From Rhodobacter maris (lineage in GTDB: Bacteria; Pseudomonadota; Alphaproteobacteria; Rhodobacterales; Rhodobacteraceae): 64,000 bases of DNA. Location: positions 102,120 through 166,119 of the forward strand of contig NZ_OBMT01000007.1 in assembly GCF_900217815.1 (NCBI RefSeq), written 5' to 3'. Below are positions 1-9,678 of this stretch, one piece after another. The translations under genes were made by a program, and so were the position numbers. Position 1 is the first letter of the stretch, and every line of letters begins with the position of its first letter. The notes under the pieces were generated by a model. The model did no database searches. It saw nothing but the letters and a program-made list of their open reading frames with translations, and was not told the DNA's origin.

Positions 1-1
1 A

Positions 2-21
2 AGCCGCCCCGAAGGGCGGCT
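2..21 (-). terminator. Hairpin after the ferredoxin gene
   Basis: An 8-bp inverted repeat (positions 2-9 and 14-21) lies 27 bases downstream of the ferredoxin stop codon. Read on the minus strand it forms a GC-rich stem with a short loop and ends in TT at the window edge, so any longer T-run cannot be seen. Confidence 0.55.
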
Positions 22-47
22 CCGGAAAGGCCCGGGTCTGGCCGGGG

Positions 48-491
<444 letters not shown>

Positions 492-557
492 TCAGTCTGA
501 CCCTAGGCGCGGGCAGGCAAAGCGGATAAGGTCGCGCCATTCACTCCGACGAGTTCC

Positions 558-1166
558 ATGCCGCGCCTCTCCCTCTCTGCTCTCGCCCTGCCGTTCTTTC
601 TTTGCGCCTGTGTCGAGCAGGCGGCGCAGGAGGCGGCGCCTCCCCCGTCACAGTCTGCGGTGGCCGCGGCGACGCGCGACGGCGCACCGATTGTCGCCAC
701 AGGGGCTGCCGTGGCGCGGCTGACGCTGGCGGGGGAGTGGCGCGACACCTCCCCCGGGGCACAGGCACCCGGCTGCTATCATGTGGAACGTCGCCCCGCT
801 GTGGTCGAGACTGTGACCGAGCACGCGCTTGTCGCGCCCGAGAAACGCGATCCGGTGAGCGGGGTGGTGCTGGAGCCTGCGCGTTACAATACGATCACCG
901 AGGCGCGGATCGTTGAAGGCGGCGAGCGGCTGTGGTTCCGCCGTGTCTGCGACGCGGATCTGACGCCCGAACACATCCAGACCCTGCAACGTGCGCTTGC
1001 GGCGCGGGGGCTTTATGCGGGCCCGGAGACCGGCCGGATTGATCGGGCCACCACCGCGGCGATCCGGGCCTATCAATCGCAACGCGGGCTGATCAGCCCG
1101 GTGCTGTCGCAGCGCGCGGCCGAGCAGATGGGCGTGATCTTGTGGCGAGAGCGCCCGGTGCCCTGA
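558..1166 (+). CDS. Peptidoglycan-binding-domain lipoprotein
   Basis: Predicted envelope lipoprotein of 202 residues. The N-terminus has a basic start, a hydrophobic stretch and a lipobox-like LCAC ending at Cys18. The C-terminal roughly 55 residues form a PG_binding_1 repeat (HIQTLQRALAARGLY, then GRIDRATTAAIRAYQ). The middle part (about residues 60-130) has no fold I recognise. It probably sits at the inner or outer membrane and touches peptidoglycan; no catalytic domain is present. It stands alone, divergent from the ferredoxin and convergent with the binding-protein gene on its right. Confidence 0.8.
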   Translation: MPRLSLSALALPFFLCACVEQAAQEAAPPPSQSAVAAATRDGAPIVATGAAVARLTLAGEWRDTSPGAQAPGCYHVERRPAVVETVTEHALVAPEKRDPVSGVVLEPARYNTITEARIVEGGERLWFRRVCDADLTPEHIQTLQRALAARGLYAGPETGRIDRATTAAIRAYQSQRGLISPVLSQRAAEQMGVILWRERPVP

Positions 1167-1196
1167 CGCAAGGCGCGCGGCTGCCGCAGATCGCGC

Positions 1197-1229
1197 GCCC
1201 GGCCAGAACGGGAGCTTGCCTGGCCGGGC
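1197..1229. terminator. Hairpin between convergent genes
   Basis: A perfect 10-bp inverted repeat (1197-1206 and 1220-1229, GCCCGGCCAG and its complement) lies between the ends of the lipoprotein and binding-protein genes. There is no T-run, so it may be a weak bidirectional terminator or a 3'-end-stabilising hairpin. Confidence 0.45.
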
Positions 1230-1277
1230 CGCTAGCGTGGCGCGGAGCCATGGCCCCGCACCACCCCGTTTCTTGCC

Positions 1278-2348
1278 TCAGTTCGCCAGCCAGGCGTTGA
1301 AGCGCTCGTTCAGTTCCGAGTCATTGTCGACCCAGAAGTCGAGGTTGGTCTCAAGCGCGTTCGTCATGTTCGCCGGATAGGTCGGCAGGTGCGGACCCAT
1401 CACAGTCTTGCCGTCCTTGTAGAGGATCTCGCCCGCGTTCGAGGATTTCCGGGTCGGGCCGTAGGAGATGTATTGTGCCTGGCGGCGCAGCCCCTCGGTC
1501 GAGGTGGTGAACTGGATATACTTCATCGCGTCATCCAGATGCGGCGCCCCTTTCGGGATCACATACATCTCGTGCTCGTAGACTTGCCCGTCCCAGAGCA
1601 CGACAAGCGGCTTGCCCTCTTCGATCGCGGCATTGAAGATCCGTCCGTTATAGGCGGTGGACATCGACACTTCGCCATCGGCCAGAAGCTGCGGCGGCTG
1701 CGCGCCCGCTTCCCACCAGATCACGTCGCTCTTGATCGTGTCGAGCTTGGCGAAGGCGCGGTCGAGCCCCTCGTCGGTGGAGAGCACGTCATAGACCTCC
1801 GCCGCCGGCACACCATCGGCCATCAGCGCCATTTCGAGCACGGTCTTGGGCGCCTTTTTCACGCCGCGCTTGCCGGGGAATTTTTGCAGATCGAAGAAAT
1901 CGGCGATTTTCGTCGGTTTCTCGCCGGGGAATTGCGAGGCGTCATAAGCGATCACATTCGCCCAGAGGTCGGTCGAAATGCCACAATCCATCACCGCGCC
2001 GGGCAGGAAATCTTCCATCGCCGGGGTGCCGTCGGAGCCGGGCAGGAGCAGATCGGGGTCGATCTCCTCGAGCAGGCCCTCGTCGCACAGCCGCACCGCA
2101 TCGGCATATTCGACGAGCGCGACATCGACCGAAACGTTGCCCGATTCCGCCTGTGCTTTCAGCGGCGTGGCGGGGTTGTCGGCATCGGTCATCGTGGTCT
2201 TGATGCCGGTGGCTTCCATGAAGGGTTTCACATGGGCCTCGACTTCGGCCGCGCCATAGGCGCCGCCCCAGCTCAGGACCACCACTTCGGCTTGGGCCGC
2301 CACCGCCATCGAGGAGGCGATGACCGTGGTGAGGAGGAGTGTCTTCAT
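1278..2348 (-). CDS. Periplasmic binding protein, polyamine (PotD) type
   Basis: Extracellular solute-binding protein of 356 residues with a clear signal peptide (MKTLLLTTVIASSMAVAAQA, cleavage expected after AQA). The mature start VVVLSWGGAYGAAEVEAHV and a run reaching DLWANVIAYD near residues 125-135 are typical of the spermidine/putrescine-type family. No permease or ATPase gene lies beside it, so it is an orphan in this window, and its ligand is unknown. Its 3' end faces the lipoprotein gene across a hairpin. Confidence 0.85.
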   Translation of the reverse strand: MKTLLLTTVIASSMAVAAQAEVVVLSWGGAYGAAEVEAHVKPFMEATGIKTTMTDADNPATPLKAQAESGNVSVDVALVEYADAVRLCDEGLLEEIDPDLLLPGSDGTPAMEDFLPGAVMDCGISTDLWANVIAYDASQFPGEKPTKIADFFDLQKFPGKRGVKKAPKTVLEMALMADGVPAAEVYDVLSTDEGLDRAFAKLDTIKSDVIWWEAGAQPPQLLADGEVSMSTAYNGRIFNAAIEEGKPLVVLWDGQVYEHEMYVIPKGAPHLDDAMKYIQFTTSTEGLRRQAQYISYGPTRKSSNAGEILYKDGKTVMGPHLPTYPANMTNALETNLDFWVDNDSELNERFNAWLAN

Positions 2349-2703
2349 CTGTTCGGTTCCTTGTTCTGCCAGATGGTCCGGGGCCGGCCGCTTGTGTGGG
2401 CTGGGTCAGCGGCAGCGCGCCTGCCCACGTCTGGCCCCGTGCCTTTCCGGCTTAGGCGCCGCGGTGCGCCGACGGGCGGGCGCAAACCGACGCGAAATCA
2501 TCCGTTTGCGCCGTTTGCCGAAACTCCCGCCCGGAACGGCTGCGCAAATTGCCGCGGTTGGCCTGCCGGGCCGCGGGCGGGCGGCGGACATCCGGCGCGA
2601 CGAGAGGCCGAAGTGCCCGGGAGATGGGCGCCTTGCCTGCCTGGCAGGCAGAACGAAGACACGCCCGCGCCTTGATTCGGGGTCTTGCCCGGAGGGGAGC
2701 GGT
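2349..2703. other. Non-coding stretch upstream of the binding protein
   Basis: These 355 bases lie between the start of the binding-protein gene and the end of argP, both on the minus strand. They must hold the binding-protein promoter. A short palindrome (TGCCTG-G-CAGGCA, 2639-2651) is near the argP end. I see no convincing gene: open frames here are antisense extensions with atypical composition. Confidence 0.5.
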
Positions 2704-3603
2704 TCAGCGCAGCGCAATGAGCCGGGTGCGGGCCTCGGCCACCACTTCTTTCGTCAGCCTCTCAAGAAGCGGGCTGCCGAGCCGCACATGCTGCCAGTGC
2801 AGCGGCACATCGAGATATCGCCCGCGCAGAAGCTCCACCAGCGCGCCGCTCTCGATCATCCCGGCGGCCAGCGGCAGGGGCTGAAGCGCCCAGCCAAGCC
2901 CGGCCTGGCAGGCGTCCAGAAAACCTTGTGTCGAGGGGACGCGATGCGCGGGCGCGGTGAGCGGCAGGTCGAACTGCTGGCGCAGCCAGCGCGCCTGCAG
3001 CCCGTCATTGGCGTCGAACTGCAAAACGGGCGCGCGCGCGAGTGCCTGCGGTGTCACGCCTTGCGCAAAATGGCGGCGCAGAAAGGCGGGGCTCGCGCAG
3101 GCGGCATAGCGCAGCGCGCCAAGCGGGCGGGTGCGACAGCCGGGCAGGGGGATCGGCTCGGTGGTGAGCGCGGCGAGCACCTCACCCCGGCGCAGCCGCC
3201 TTGCGGTGTGTTCCTCGTCTTCGCGCGTCAGATGCACAAGCGCTCCGGTGGCTTCGGCAAAGCGCGCCACCGCAGGCAGGAACCAGCTCCCGAGCGAGTC
3301 GGCATTCACAGCGACATTCAGGGTGACCGGTCCCGCCTCCGGCCCGCCAAGCCCCGGCAGATCGGCCGCGACCTCGCCCTCAAGAAGCCGCACCCGTTCC
3401 AGATGGGCACAAAGCCGCGCGCCTGCCTCGGTGGCCACGGGCGGCTGGCTGCGGACCACGAGCGTGGCCCCCACCCGTTCCTCGAGCGCGCGGATGCGTT
3501 GCGACACCGCCGAGGGCGTGATGCCGAGCCCGCGCGCGGCGCGCTCGAAACTGCCTTCGCGCAGCACTGCCGCCAGCGCGGCGAGGTGTGGATAATCAAA
3601 CAT
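2704..3603 (-). CDS. argP: LysR-family regulator ArgP/LysG
   Basis: LysR-type transcription regulator of 299 residues from the ATG at 3603 (MFDYPHLAALAAV); the upstream in-frame start at 3624 would add seven residues the family lacks. The N-terminal winged helix-turn-helix covers about residues 1-60 (SFERAARGLGITPSAVSQRI), followed by a LysR substrate-binding domain. ArgP/LysG senses basic amino acids (Lys, Arg) and activates the exporter gene. It is divergent from lysE with 71 bp between the starts, the classical arrangement. Confidence 0.93.
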   Translation of the reverse strand: MFDYPHLAALAAVLREGSFERAARGLGITPSAVSQRIRALEERVGATLVVRSQPPVATEAGARLCAHLERVRLLEGEVAADLPGLGGPEAGPVTLNVAVNADSLGSWFLPAVARFAEATGALVHLTREDEEHTARRLRRGEVLAALTTEPIPLPGCRTRPLGALRYAACASPAFLRRHFAQGVTPQALARAPVLQFDANDGLQARWLRQQFDLPLTAPAHRVPSTQGFLDACQAGLGWALQPLPLAAGMIESGALVELLRGRYLDVPLHWQHVRLGSPLLERLTKEVVAEARTRLIALR

Positions 3604-3674
3604 CTTAAGCCATACTTCATCCACTTTAGCATCCTGAACTGGACTACATTACTCGCCGCGGTCAGAAAAGCGCC
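3604..3674. promoter_or_regulatory. argP-lysE divergent promoter region
   Basis: The 71-bp gap between the two start codons is AT-richer than its surroundings and must contain both promoters and the ArgP operator. I cannot define the operator exactly from sequence alone. Confidence 0.6.
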
Positions 3675-4289
3675 ATGACCCAGCTTTCCCCCTTTTTCAC
3701 GGGCTTCGCCCTCTCGCTCGGGCTGATCGTTGCGATCGGCGCGCAAAATGCCTTCGTGCTGCGCCAAGGGCTTCGGCGCGAGCATGTGGGGCCCGTTGTT
3801 GCCTTCTGTGCGCTCACGGATCTGGTGCTGATCGGCGCCGGGGTGGCGGGGCTCGGCGGCCTCCTCGGGGCGGCGCCGCGGCTTCTGTTCTGGCTCTCGC
3901 TTGGGGGGGCGGCGTTTCTTGGCTGGTATGGCCTCTCGGCGCTGCGCCGCGCGCTTGGGGCGGAGCGGCTTGTTGCCCAGGCCGGTGGCGCGGGGCTGAC
4001 GCGGAGCGGAGCGCTCGCCCGCGTGGCCGGGTTCACGCTCCTCAACCCGCATGTCTATCTTGATACGGTATTGCTCGTTGGCTCGGTCGGGGCAGCCCAG
4101 CCCGCCGGGGCGCAACCGGCCTTTGTTCTGGGTGCGGGCGCAGCAAGCCTGATCTGGTTTGCCGCGCTCGGTTATGGTGCGCGCTTCCTTGCGCCTCTCT
4201 TCGCAAAGCCTCGCGCCTGGCGGCTGCTCGATCTTGTGGTCGGGGGGATGATGCTCGTCCTCGCAGCGGGGCTTGTGCGCGGGCTCTGA
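3675..4289 (+). CDS. lysE: LysE/ArgO-family amino acid exporter
   Basis: Inner-membrane exporter of 204 residues with about six hydrophobic segments. The N-terminal motif GLIVAIGAQNAFVLRQGL is the LysE/ArgO signature, and FTLLNPHVYLDTV near the middle is also characteristic. It exports lysine and/or arginine to prevent toxic build-up, for example from peptides. The divergent argP next door supports the assignment. The peptide importer operon begins about 160 bp downstream in the same direction; whether the two are co-transcribed cannot be told, but a peptide importer next to a basic amino acid exporter makes physiological sense. Confidence 0.95.
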   Translation: MTQLSPFFTGFALSLGLIVAIGAQNAFVLRQGLRREHVGPVVAFCALTDLVLIGAGVAGLGGLLGAAPRLLFWLSLGGAAFLGWYGLSALRRALGAERLVAQAGGAGLTRSGALARVAGFTLLNPHVYLDTVLLVGSVGAAQPAGAQPAFVLGAGAASLIWFAALGYGARFLAPLFAKPRAWRLLDLVVGGMMLVLAAGLVRGL

Positions 4290-4450
4290 TCCGCCCCGGT
4301 CTGAACCGTTTCAAGGCGGCCGTCCGGGCGGGAGGCAGCCTTGCATCCGATCCGCCTTGCGCTCCCCTCACAAAAACGTCACTTTTGCCGCAGGTCAGGC
4401 CGCGCCACCCGGCATGAGCCTGACCGCAGAAACGGACAGGGAGTCCCCTC

Positions 4451-6049
4451 ATGAATTCACCCCTCACCCTTCCCAAGGCTTTCGCTCTGGCGGCGCTGAT
4501 GGCCTGCACCGCGCCCGTGGCGCTGTTTGCGGGAACGCCGGCCGATACGCTGGTGCTGGCCGATGCGATCGACGATATCGTCTCCATCGACCCGGCCGAG
4601 GCCTTCGAATTTTCGGGCACCGACCTCAATAACAACCTCTATGACACGCTGGTGGAACTCGATCCGGCGGAATCGGGCAAGATGGTGCCGGGGCTCGCGG
4701 AGAGCTGGTCGCTCGCCGATGACGGCGTGACCTATACGTTCAAAATGCGCCCGGGCGTGACCTTCTCCTCGGGCAACCCGGTCACTGCCGAGGCTGCGGC
4801 CGCCTCGCTCAAGCGGGTGGTCATGATGGACAAGACCCCCGCCTTCATCCTCACCCAGTTCGGGCTCTCGAAGGATAATATCGAGGAAACGATCCGCGCC
4901 GAGGGCGACACGGTCATCCTCAAGACCGACAAACCCTATGCGCCGAGCTTCGTTTACAACTGCCTCACCGCGGGCGTGGCCGAAATCGTCGATGTGAAGA
5001 CGGTGATGGAGCATGAAGTTGATGGCGACATGGGCAATGCCTGGCTGCAGTCGAACTCGGCGGGCACCGGCGCCTATGTGCTGAAGAGCTTCAAGCCGAG
5101 CGAAGGCTATGTGCTTGAGCGGCGCGAGGGCCACTGGCGCGGCGATGCGCCGATGAAATACGTCATGATGCGCCATATTCCCGAGGGCGCGACCGAGCGG
5201 CTGCTGATCGAGAAGGGCGATATCGACATCGGCCGTGAGATGACGCCGATCGACATCGCCGGTGTCGAGGGCAACCCCGATGTCACCGTGCAGGGGGACG
5301 TCGGCGGGCAGATCTACTACCTCGCGATGAACCAGAAAGTGCCGGAGCTGACCAACCCGAAAGTGCTTGAGGCGATGCGCTGGGCGGTGGATTACAAGGG
5401 CATGACCGACACGATCCTGAAGGGTCAGTGGGTGGTGCATCAGGCCTTCCTGCCGCAAGGCTTTTTGGGCGCGCTGGACGAGACGCCCTATCACCTCGAT
5501 CTCGACAAGGCGAAGGCGCTTCTGGCCGAGTCGGGCGTGACGCTGCCGCTCAACCTCTCGCTCACCGTGCGCAACAACCAAGAACGCATGGATATTGCGC
5601 AATCGGTGCAGAACACCTTCGGCCAGATCGGCATCAACGTGACGCTCGATGTGGGCGACGGCAAGCAAGTGCTTGAAAAGTATCGCGCGCGTCAGCATCA
5701 GATCACGCTGCAGACCTGGGGCCCGGATTATCCCGACCCGCAGACCAACGCCTCGACCTTCGCGGAAAACCCCGACAACTCGGACGAGGCGAAGGCCACG
5801 GGCTATCTCGCCTGGCGTACCGCCTGGGATCCGGGTGCAATGGGCGCGATGGCGGAGGCCGCGGTGCGCGAAGTCGATACCGCCAAGCGTGCCGCGATGT
5901 ATGAGGACATGCAGCGCACCCACCGCGACACTTCCGCTTTCGTGCTGATGTTCCAGCAGGCGCGGCAGGATGCGATGCGGGCGAACGTCAAGGGCTTCTA
6001 TGCCGGTGGCGCGACCGATTCCGCCACCTACTGGACCGTGACGAAGTAA
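4451..6049 (+). CDS. Peptide ABC transporter, periplasmic binding protein
   Basis: SBP_bac_5 family protein of 532 residues, the DppA/OppA type. A signal peptide with small-residue cleavage region is present (about residues 1-27, ending ALFAG-TPA). The family pattern appears as VPGLAESWSLADDGVTYTF and MRPGVTFSSGNPVTA (residues 75-115). A GGAG-like ribosome site lies before the ATG. It is the first gene of a six-gene operon with two permeases, two ATPases and a dipeptidase. A strong hairpin after its stop codon probably keeps its transcript more abundant than the rest. Confidence 0.93.
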   Translation: MNSPLTLPKAFALAALMACTAPVALFAGTPADTLVLADAIDDIVSIDPAEAFEFSGTDLNNNLYDTLVELDPAESGKMVPGLAESWSLADDGVTYTFKMRPGVTFSSGNPVTAEAAAASLKRVVMMDKTPAFILTQFGLSKDNIEETIRAEGDTVILKTDKPYAPSFVYNCLTAGVAEIVDVKTVMEHEVDGDMGNAWLQSNSAGTGAYVLKSFKPSEGYVLERREGHWRGDAPMKYVMMRHIPEGATERLLIEKGDIDIGREMTPIDIAGVEGNPDVTVQGDVGGQIYYLAMNQKVPELTNPKVLEAMRWAVDYKGMTDTILKGQWVVHQAFLPQGFLGALDETPYHLDLDKAKALLAESGVTLPLNLSLTVRNNQERMDIAQSVQNTFGQIGINVTLDVGDGKQVLEKYRARQHQITLQTWGPDYPDPQTNASTFAENPDNSDEAKATGYLAWRTAWDPGAMGAMAEAAVREVDTAKRAAMYEDMQRTHRDTSAFVLMFQQARQDAMRANVKGFYAGGATDSATYWTVTK

Positions 6050-6055
6050 GATCCT

Positions 6056-6087
6056 CCCGCCGCGCGGTCTTTGGGCTGCGCGGCGGG
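6056..6087 (+). terminator. Hairpin between binding protein and permease genes
   Basis: A perfect 10-bp inverted repeat (6056-6065 and 6078-6087, CCCGCCGCGC and complement) sits in the 49-bp gap after the binding-protein stop. It has no T-run. Such intercistronic hairpins usually protect the upstream mRNA from 3' exonucleases and set subunit ratios. Confidence 0.55.
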
Positions 6088-6098
6088 GCCATCCCCTC

Positions 6099-7160
6099 AT
6101 GGCAGTTTCCGAACTCTCCCTCCCCGCTCGCCTGACCGAGCTTTTCCGCCGCATCGCCGGCGGGCTCGTCACTCTTGCCATCACCCTTCTGGGCCTGTTG
6201 CTCGTCACCTTCATCATCGGCCGCGTCGTGCCGATCGACCCGGTTCTGTCGATCGTGGGCGAACGCGCGACCCAGGCGCAATATGACGCCGCGCGCGAGG
6301 CGCTTGGCCTCGATACGCCACTTTGGCAACAATTCTGGATCTATGTCCGCGATGCGGTGCAGGGCGATCTGGGCCGGTCGATCCGCACGCAACAGCCGGT
6401 CCTGACCGAGATCACCCGCCGCTTCCCCGCCACGCTCGAACTCGCCACGCTCGGCACGATCATCGGGGTCATTCTGGGCGTGCCCGCGGGCGTGCTTGCC
6501 GCCACCCGGCCGGGCTCGATCTCGGACCAGATCGTCCGCCTCGTCGGCCTTGTCGGCTATTCGATGCCGGTATTCTGGCTCGGTCTCATTGGCCTTCTTA
6601 TCTTCTACGGCGAGCTTGGCTGGGTCGGCGGCCCGGGCCGTCTCGACCCCTCCTATGACATGATGCTCGAATTCACGATGACGCGCTACACCGGCGCGAT
6701 CTTGATCGATTCCGCGCTCAACGGCGCCTGGGACGTATTTGCCAATGCGCTCACCCATATCGTGCTCCCGGCAGGGCTTCTGGGTTACGTTTCAATGGCC
6801 TACATCAGCCGGATGACGCGCAGTTTCATGCTGGGCGAGTTGAGCCAGGAATATATCACCACCGCCCGCGTCAAGGGTATGCCGGAATGGCGGGTGATCT
6901 GGGTGCATGCGATGCGCAACGTCTCGGTGCCGCTGATCACCGTTGTGGCGCTTTCCTATGCCTATCTGCTCGAAGGTTCGGTGCTGACCGAAACGATTTT
7001 CGCCTGGCCGGGGCTCGGCAGCTATATCACCGATGCGCTCTTTGCCGCAGATATGCCCGCGGTGCTGGGCGGCACGGTGGTGGTGGGCGTCGCCTTCGTG
7101 ACGCTCAACATGGCGTCGGACCTGCTCTACCGCCTCGTTGATCCGAGGGCGCGCACATGA
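6099..7160 (+). CDS. Peptide ABC transporter permease, DppB type
   Basis: Inner-membrane permease of 353 residues, BPD_transp_1 family. A first membrane segment (LVTLAITLLGLLLVTFIIGRVVP) is followed by a periplasmic region and five more segments. The cytoplasmic EAA-like loop (YITTARVKGMPEWRVIWVHAMRN) that contacts the ATPase is near residues 255-280. It overlaps the next permease by 4 bp (ATGA), so the two are translationally coupled. Confidence 0.93.
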   Translation: MAVSELSLPARLTELFRRIAGGLVTLAITLLGLLLVTFIIGRVVPIDPVLSIVGERATQAQYDAAREALGLDTPLWQQFWIYVRDAVQGDLGRSIRTQQPVLTEITRRFPATLELATLGTIIGVILGVPAGVLAATRPGSISDQIVRLVGLVGYSMPVFWLGLIGLLIFYGELGWVGGPGRLDPSYDMMLEFTMTRYTGAILIDSALNGAWDVFANALTHIVLPAGLLGYVSMAYISRMTRSFMLGELSQEYITTARVKGMPEWRVIWVHAMRNVSVPLITVVALSYAYLLEGSVLTETIFAWPGLGSYITDALFAADMPAVLGGTVVVGVAFVTLNMASDLLYRLVDPRART

Positions 7161-8065
7161 CCCAGACCCTTTCGCAATGGCTCACCGATCCCTCGCCCTC
7201 GTCGCGGGCGCAGGCGCGCATCGGGCAGGCCTGGCTGGCCTGGCTCCGGCTCAGGCGCAACCATCTTGCAATGCTCGGGCTCGCCATCATTGTGCTTTTG
7301 TGCGCGATGGCCGCCTTCGCGCCGCTTTTTGCCACGCATGACCCGTTCACCCAGAACCTCGGCCAGCGGCTCTTGCCGCCGGGCACGCCGGGGCATTGGC
7401 TCGGCACCGATGATTTTGGCCGCGATATCTGGTCTCGCATCGTCTATGGCGCGCGCATCACGCTTTATATCATCGCCCTTGTGGCCGTGACCGCGCCGGT
7501 GATCGGCCTCGCCATCGGTACCGTGGCGGGCTATTTCGGCGGCATCGTCGATACCGTGCTGATGCGCATCACCGATATCTTCCTTGCCTTCCCGCGGCTC
7601 ATTCTGGCGCTCGCGCTTGTCGCCGTGCTGGGGCCGGGGATCGTCAATGCCGTGCTTGCGATCGCGCTGACCGCATGGCCGCCCTATGCCCGTGTGGCAC
7701 GCGCCGAAACGCTCACCGTGCGCAATTCGGACTATATCGCCGCGGTGCGGCTGCAGGGCGCCGGAGCCGGGCGGATCATCTGGGGCCATGTCATGCCGAT
7801 GTGCCTGCCCTCGGTGATCATCCGCGTCACGCTCGACATGGCGGGGGTGATCCTGATCGCCGCGGGCCTTGGCTTTCTCGGCCTTGGCGTGCAGCCGCCG
7901 CTTCCCGAATGGGGTCTGATGATCTCTTCGGGGCGCAAGTTCCTGTTCGAGCAATGGTGGGTGGCCACCATGCCGGGCCTCGCGATCTTCCTTGTGTCGC
8001 TCGGCTTCAACCTTCTGGGCGATGGTCTGCGCGACGTGCTTGACCCGCGGAGTGCCTCGCGATGA
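7157..8065 (+). CDS. Peptide ABC transporter permease, DppC type
   Basis: Second permease of 302 residues, partner of the preceding one. The OppC_N motif region (NHLAMLGLAIIVLLCAMAAF) is followed by the hallmark LGTDDFGRDIWSRIVYGARI and the EAA loop (NSDYIAAVRLQGAGAGRIIWGHV). It overlaps its neighbours on both sides by 4 bp. Together the two form the membrane channel for peptide import. Confidence 0.93.
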   Translation: MTQTLSQWLTDPSPSSRAQARIGQAWLAWLRLRRNHLAMLGLAIIVLLCAMAAFAPLFATHDPFTQNLGQRLLPPGTPGHWLGTDDFGRDIWSRIVYGARITLYIIALVAVTAPVIGLAIGTVAGYFGGIVDTVLMRITDIFLAFPRLILALALVAVLGPGIVNAVLAIALTAWPPYARVARAETLTVRNSDYIAAVRLQGAGAGRIIWGHVMPMCLPSVIIRVTLDMAGVILIAAGLGFLGLGVQPPLPEWGLMISSGRKFLFEQWWVATMPGLAIFLVSLGFNLLGDGLRDVLDPRSASR

Positions 8066-8895
8066 GTTTGCTGGAAATCGAAAACCTCCGTGTCACCTTT
8101 GATACGGAGACGGGCCCGGTTCATGCTGTGCGTGGCGTAAGCTTCAGCCTCGGGCGTGAACGTCTTGGAATTGTGGGGGAAAGCGGCTCCGGCAAGACCA
8201 TCACCGGGCGCTCGGTTCTGCGCCTCATCCGCCCGCCGGGGCGGATCGAGGCGGACCGGATGCGCTTTGACGGCATCGACCTCACGAAGGCCTCGGAAAA
8301 GCAGATGCGCGCGTTGCGCGGGCCGCGCCTTGCCATGGTGATGCAAGACCCGAAATACTCGCTCAACCCGGTGATGCGGGTGGGCGCGCAGCTCATGGAG
8401 GGCCTTTTGCGGCGCGACCGGCTTGGCCGGGCGGAGGCGCGCAAAAAGGCGATTGCCGCGCTGGAAGCGGTGCAGATCCGCGACCCCGAGCGGGTGATGG
8501 AGGCCTGGCCGCATGAGCTTTCCGGCGGGATGGGGCAGCGCGTGATGATCGCGATGATGCTGATCCCTGAGCCCGATCTGCTGATTGCCGACGAGCCCAC
8601 CTCGGCGCTCGATGTGACGGTGCAGGCGGAGGTGATGGCGATCCTCGACGGGCTCGTGCGCGAGCGCGGCATGGGGCTCATCTTCATCAGTCACGATCTG
8701 CGCCTTGTGGCGCGGTTTTGCGACCGGGTGCTGGTGATGTATCGCGGCAAGATCGTCGAGGAACTGGCCGCGGGCGATCTGATGGAGGCCAAACACCCCT
8801 ATACGCAGGGGCTTTTGAATTGCTTGCCGCGCATCGGGGGGCCGCGCAAACCCCTGCCGGGGCTCGACCGCACGGGGGACTGGGCCAATGCGTGA
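8062..8895 (+). CDS. Peptide ABC transporter ATPase, DppD type
   Basis: ABC ATPase of 277 residues. Walker A GESGSGKT, a signature modified to LSGGMGQRVMIAMML, Walker B LLIADEPTSALD and the H-loop ISHD are all present. The family usually runs to about 320 residues with an oligopeptide-transporter C-terminal extension; here only a short form remains (NCLPRIGG). Same operon, overlapping the next gene by 8 bp. Confidence 0.92.
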   Translation: MSLLEIENLRVTFDTETGPVHAVRGVSFSLGRERLGIVGESGSGKTITGRSVLRLIRPPGRIEADRMRFDGIDLTKASEKQMRALRGPRLAMVMQDPKYSLNPVMRVGAQLMEGLLRRDRLGRAEARKKAIAALEAVQIRDPERVMEAWPHELSGGMGQRVMIAMMLIPEPDLLIADEPTSALDVTVQAEVMAILDGLVRERGMGLIFISHDLRLVARFCDRVLVMYRGKIVEELAAGDLMEAKHPYTQGLLNCLPRIGGPRKPLPGLDRTGDWANA

Positions 8896-9676
8896 TGTGA
8901 TCGAATCTGATTTCATCGAGATCGACAACCTTTCCGTCACCTTCGAGGCGAAGGGGCGGCGCGTGCATGCGGTGCAGAATGTCAGCCTTTCGGTCGGCGC
9001 CAAGCAGAGCTTTGGCCTTGTGGGCGAAAGCGGCTCGGGCAAATCCACCATTCTGCGTGCGATCTGCGGGCTGGCGCCTGTGTCCGGCGGCGCGATCCGC
9101 ATCGCTGGAGAGCCCGTGAATACGCGCAACGCCAAGGCCTTTGCGAGCCGGGTGCAGATGGTGTTCCAGGACCCCTATGCGAGCCTGCATCCGCGCCACA
9201 CCATTGACCGCACGCTCTCCGAGCCGCTCGCGATCCATGGCATCAAGGGCACCGATGCCCGCGTTGTGCGCGCGCTTGAGGATGTGGGCCTGCCCGCCTC
9301 CTTCCGCTTCCGCTATCCGCACCAGCTTTCGGGCGGGCAGCGCCAGCGCGTGGCGATTGCCCGCGCGCTGATGCTTGAGCCCGAGATCCTGCTTCTGGAC
9401 GAGCCCACCTCGGCGCTTGATGCCTCGGTGCAGGCAGAGGTGCTCAACCTGCTCAACCGGCTGCGCGCCGAGCATGGTTTGACATTTTTGATGGTCAGCC
9501 ATGATCTTGCGGTTATCGACCATATGTGCGACCGCATCCTTGTCATGCAGCACGGCCGCGCCGTCGAAGAGCTGGCCCGCGAAGACCTCGCCTCCGCGCG
9601 CATGAAGACCGAGTATGCCCGCAACCTGTTCGCGGCTTCCGCCGACCGGATGTTGGGCGCCACTTCAAAGGACTGA
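8888..9676 (+). CDS. Peptide ABC transporter ATPase, DppF type
   Basis: Second ABC ATPase of 262 residues. Walker A GESGSGKST, signature [15 protein letters not shown], Walker B LLLDEPTSALD and H-loop VSHDLAVI are intact. It lacks the usual C-terminal extension, like its partner. The stop codon is two bases before the dipeptidase start, which shows an uptake-and-hydrolysis operon. Confidence 0.92.
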   Translation: MRDVIESDFIEIDNLSVTFEAKGRRVHAVQNVSLSVGAKQSFGLVGESGSGKSTILRAICGLAPVSGGAIRIAGEPVNTRNAKAFASRVQMVFQDPYASLHPRHTIDRTLSEPLAIHGIKGTDARVVRALEDVGLPASFRFRYPHQLSGGQRQRVAIARALMLEPEILLLDEPTSALDASVQAEVLNLLNRLRAEHGLTFLMVSHDLAVIDHMCDRILVMQHGRAVEELAREDLASARMKTEYARNLFAASADRMLGATSKD

Positions 9677-9678
9677 AA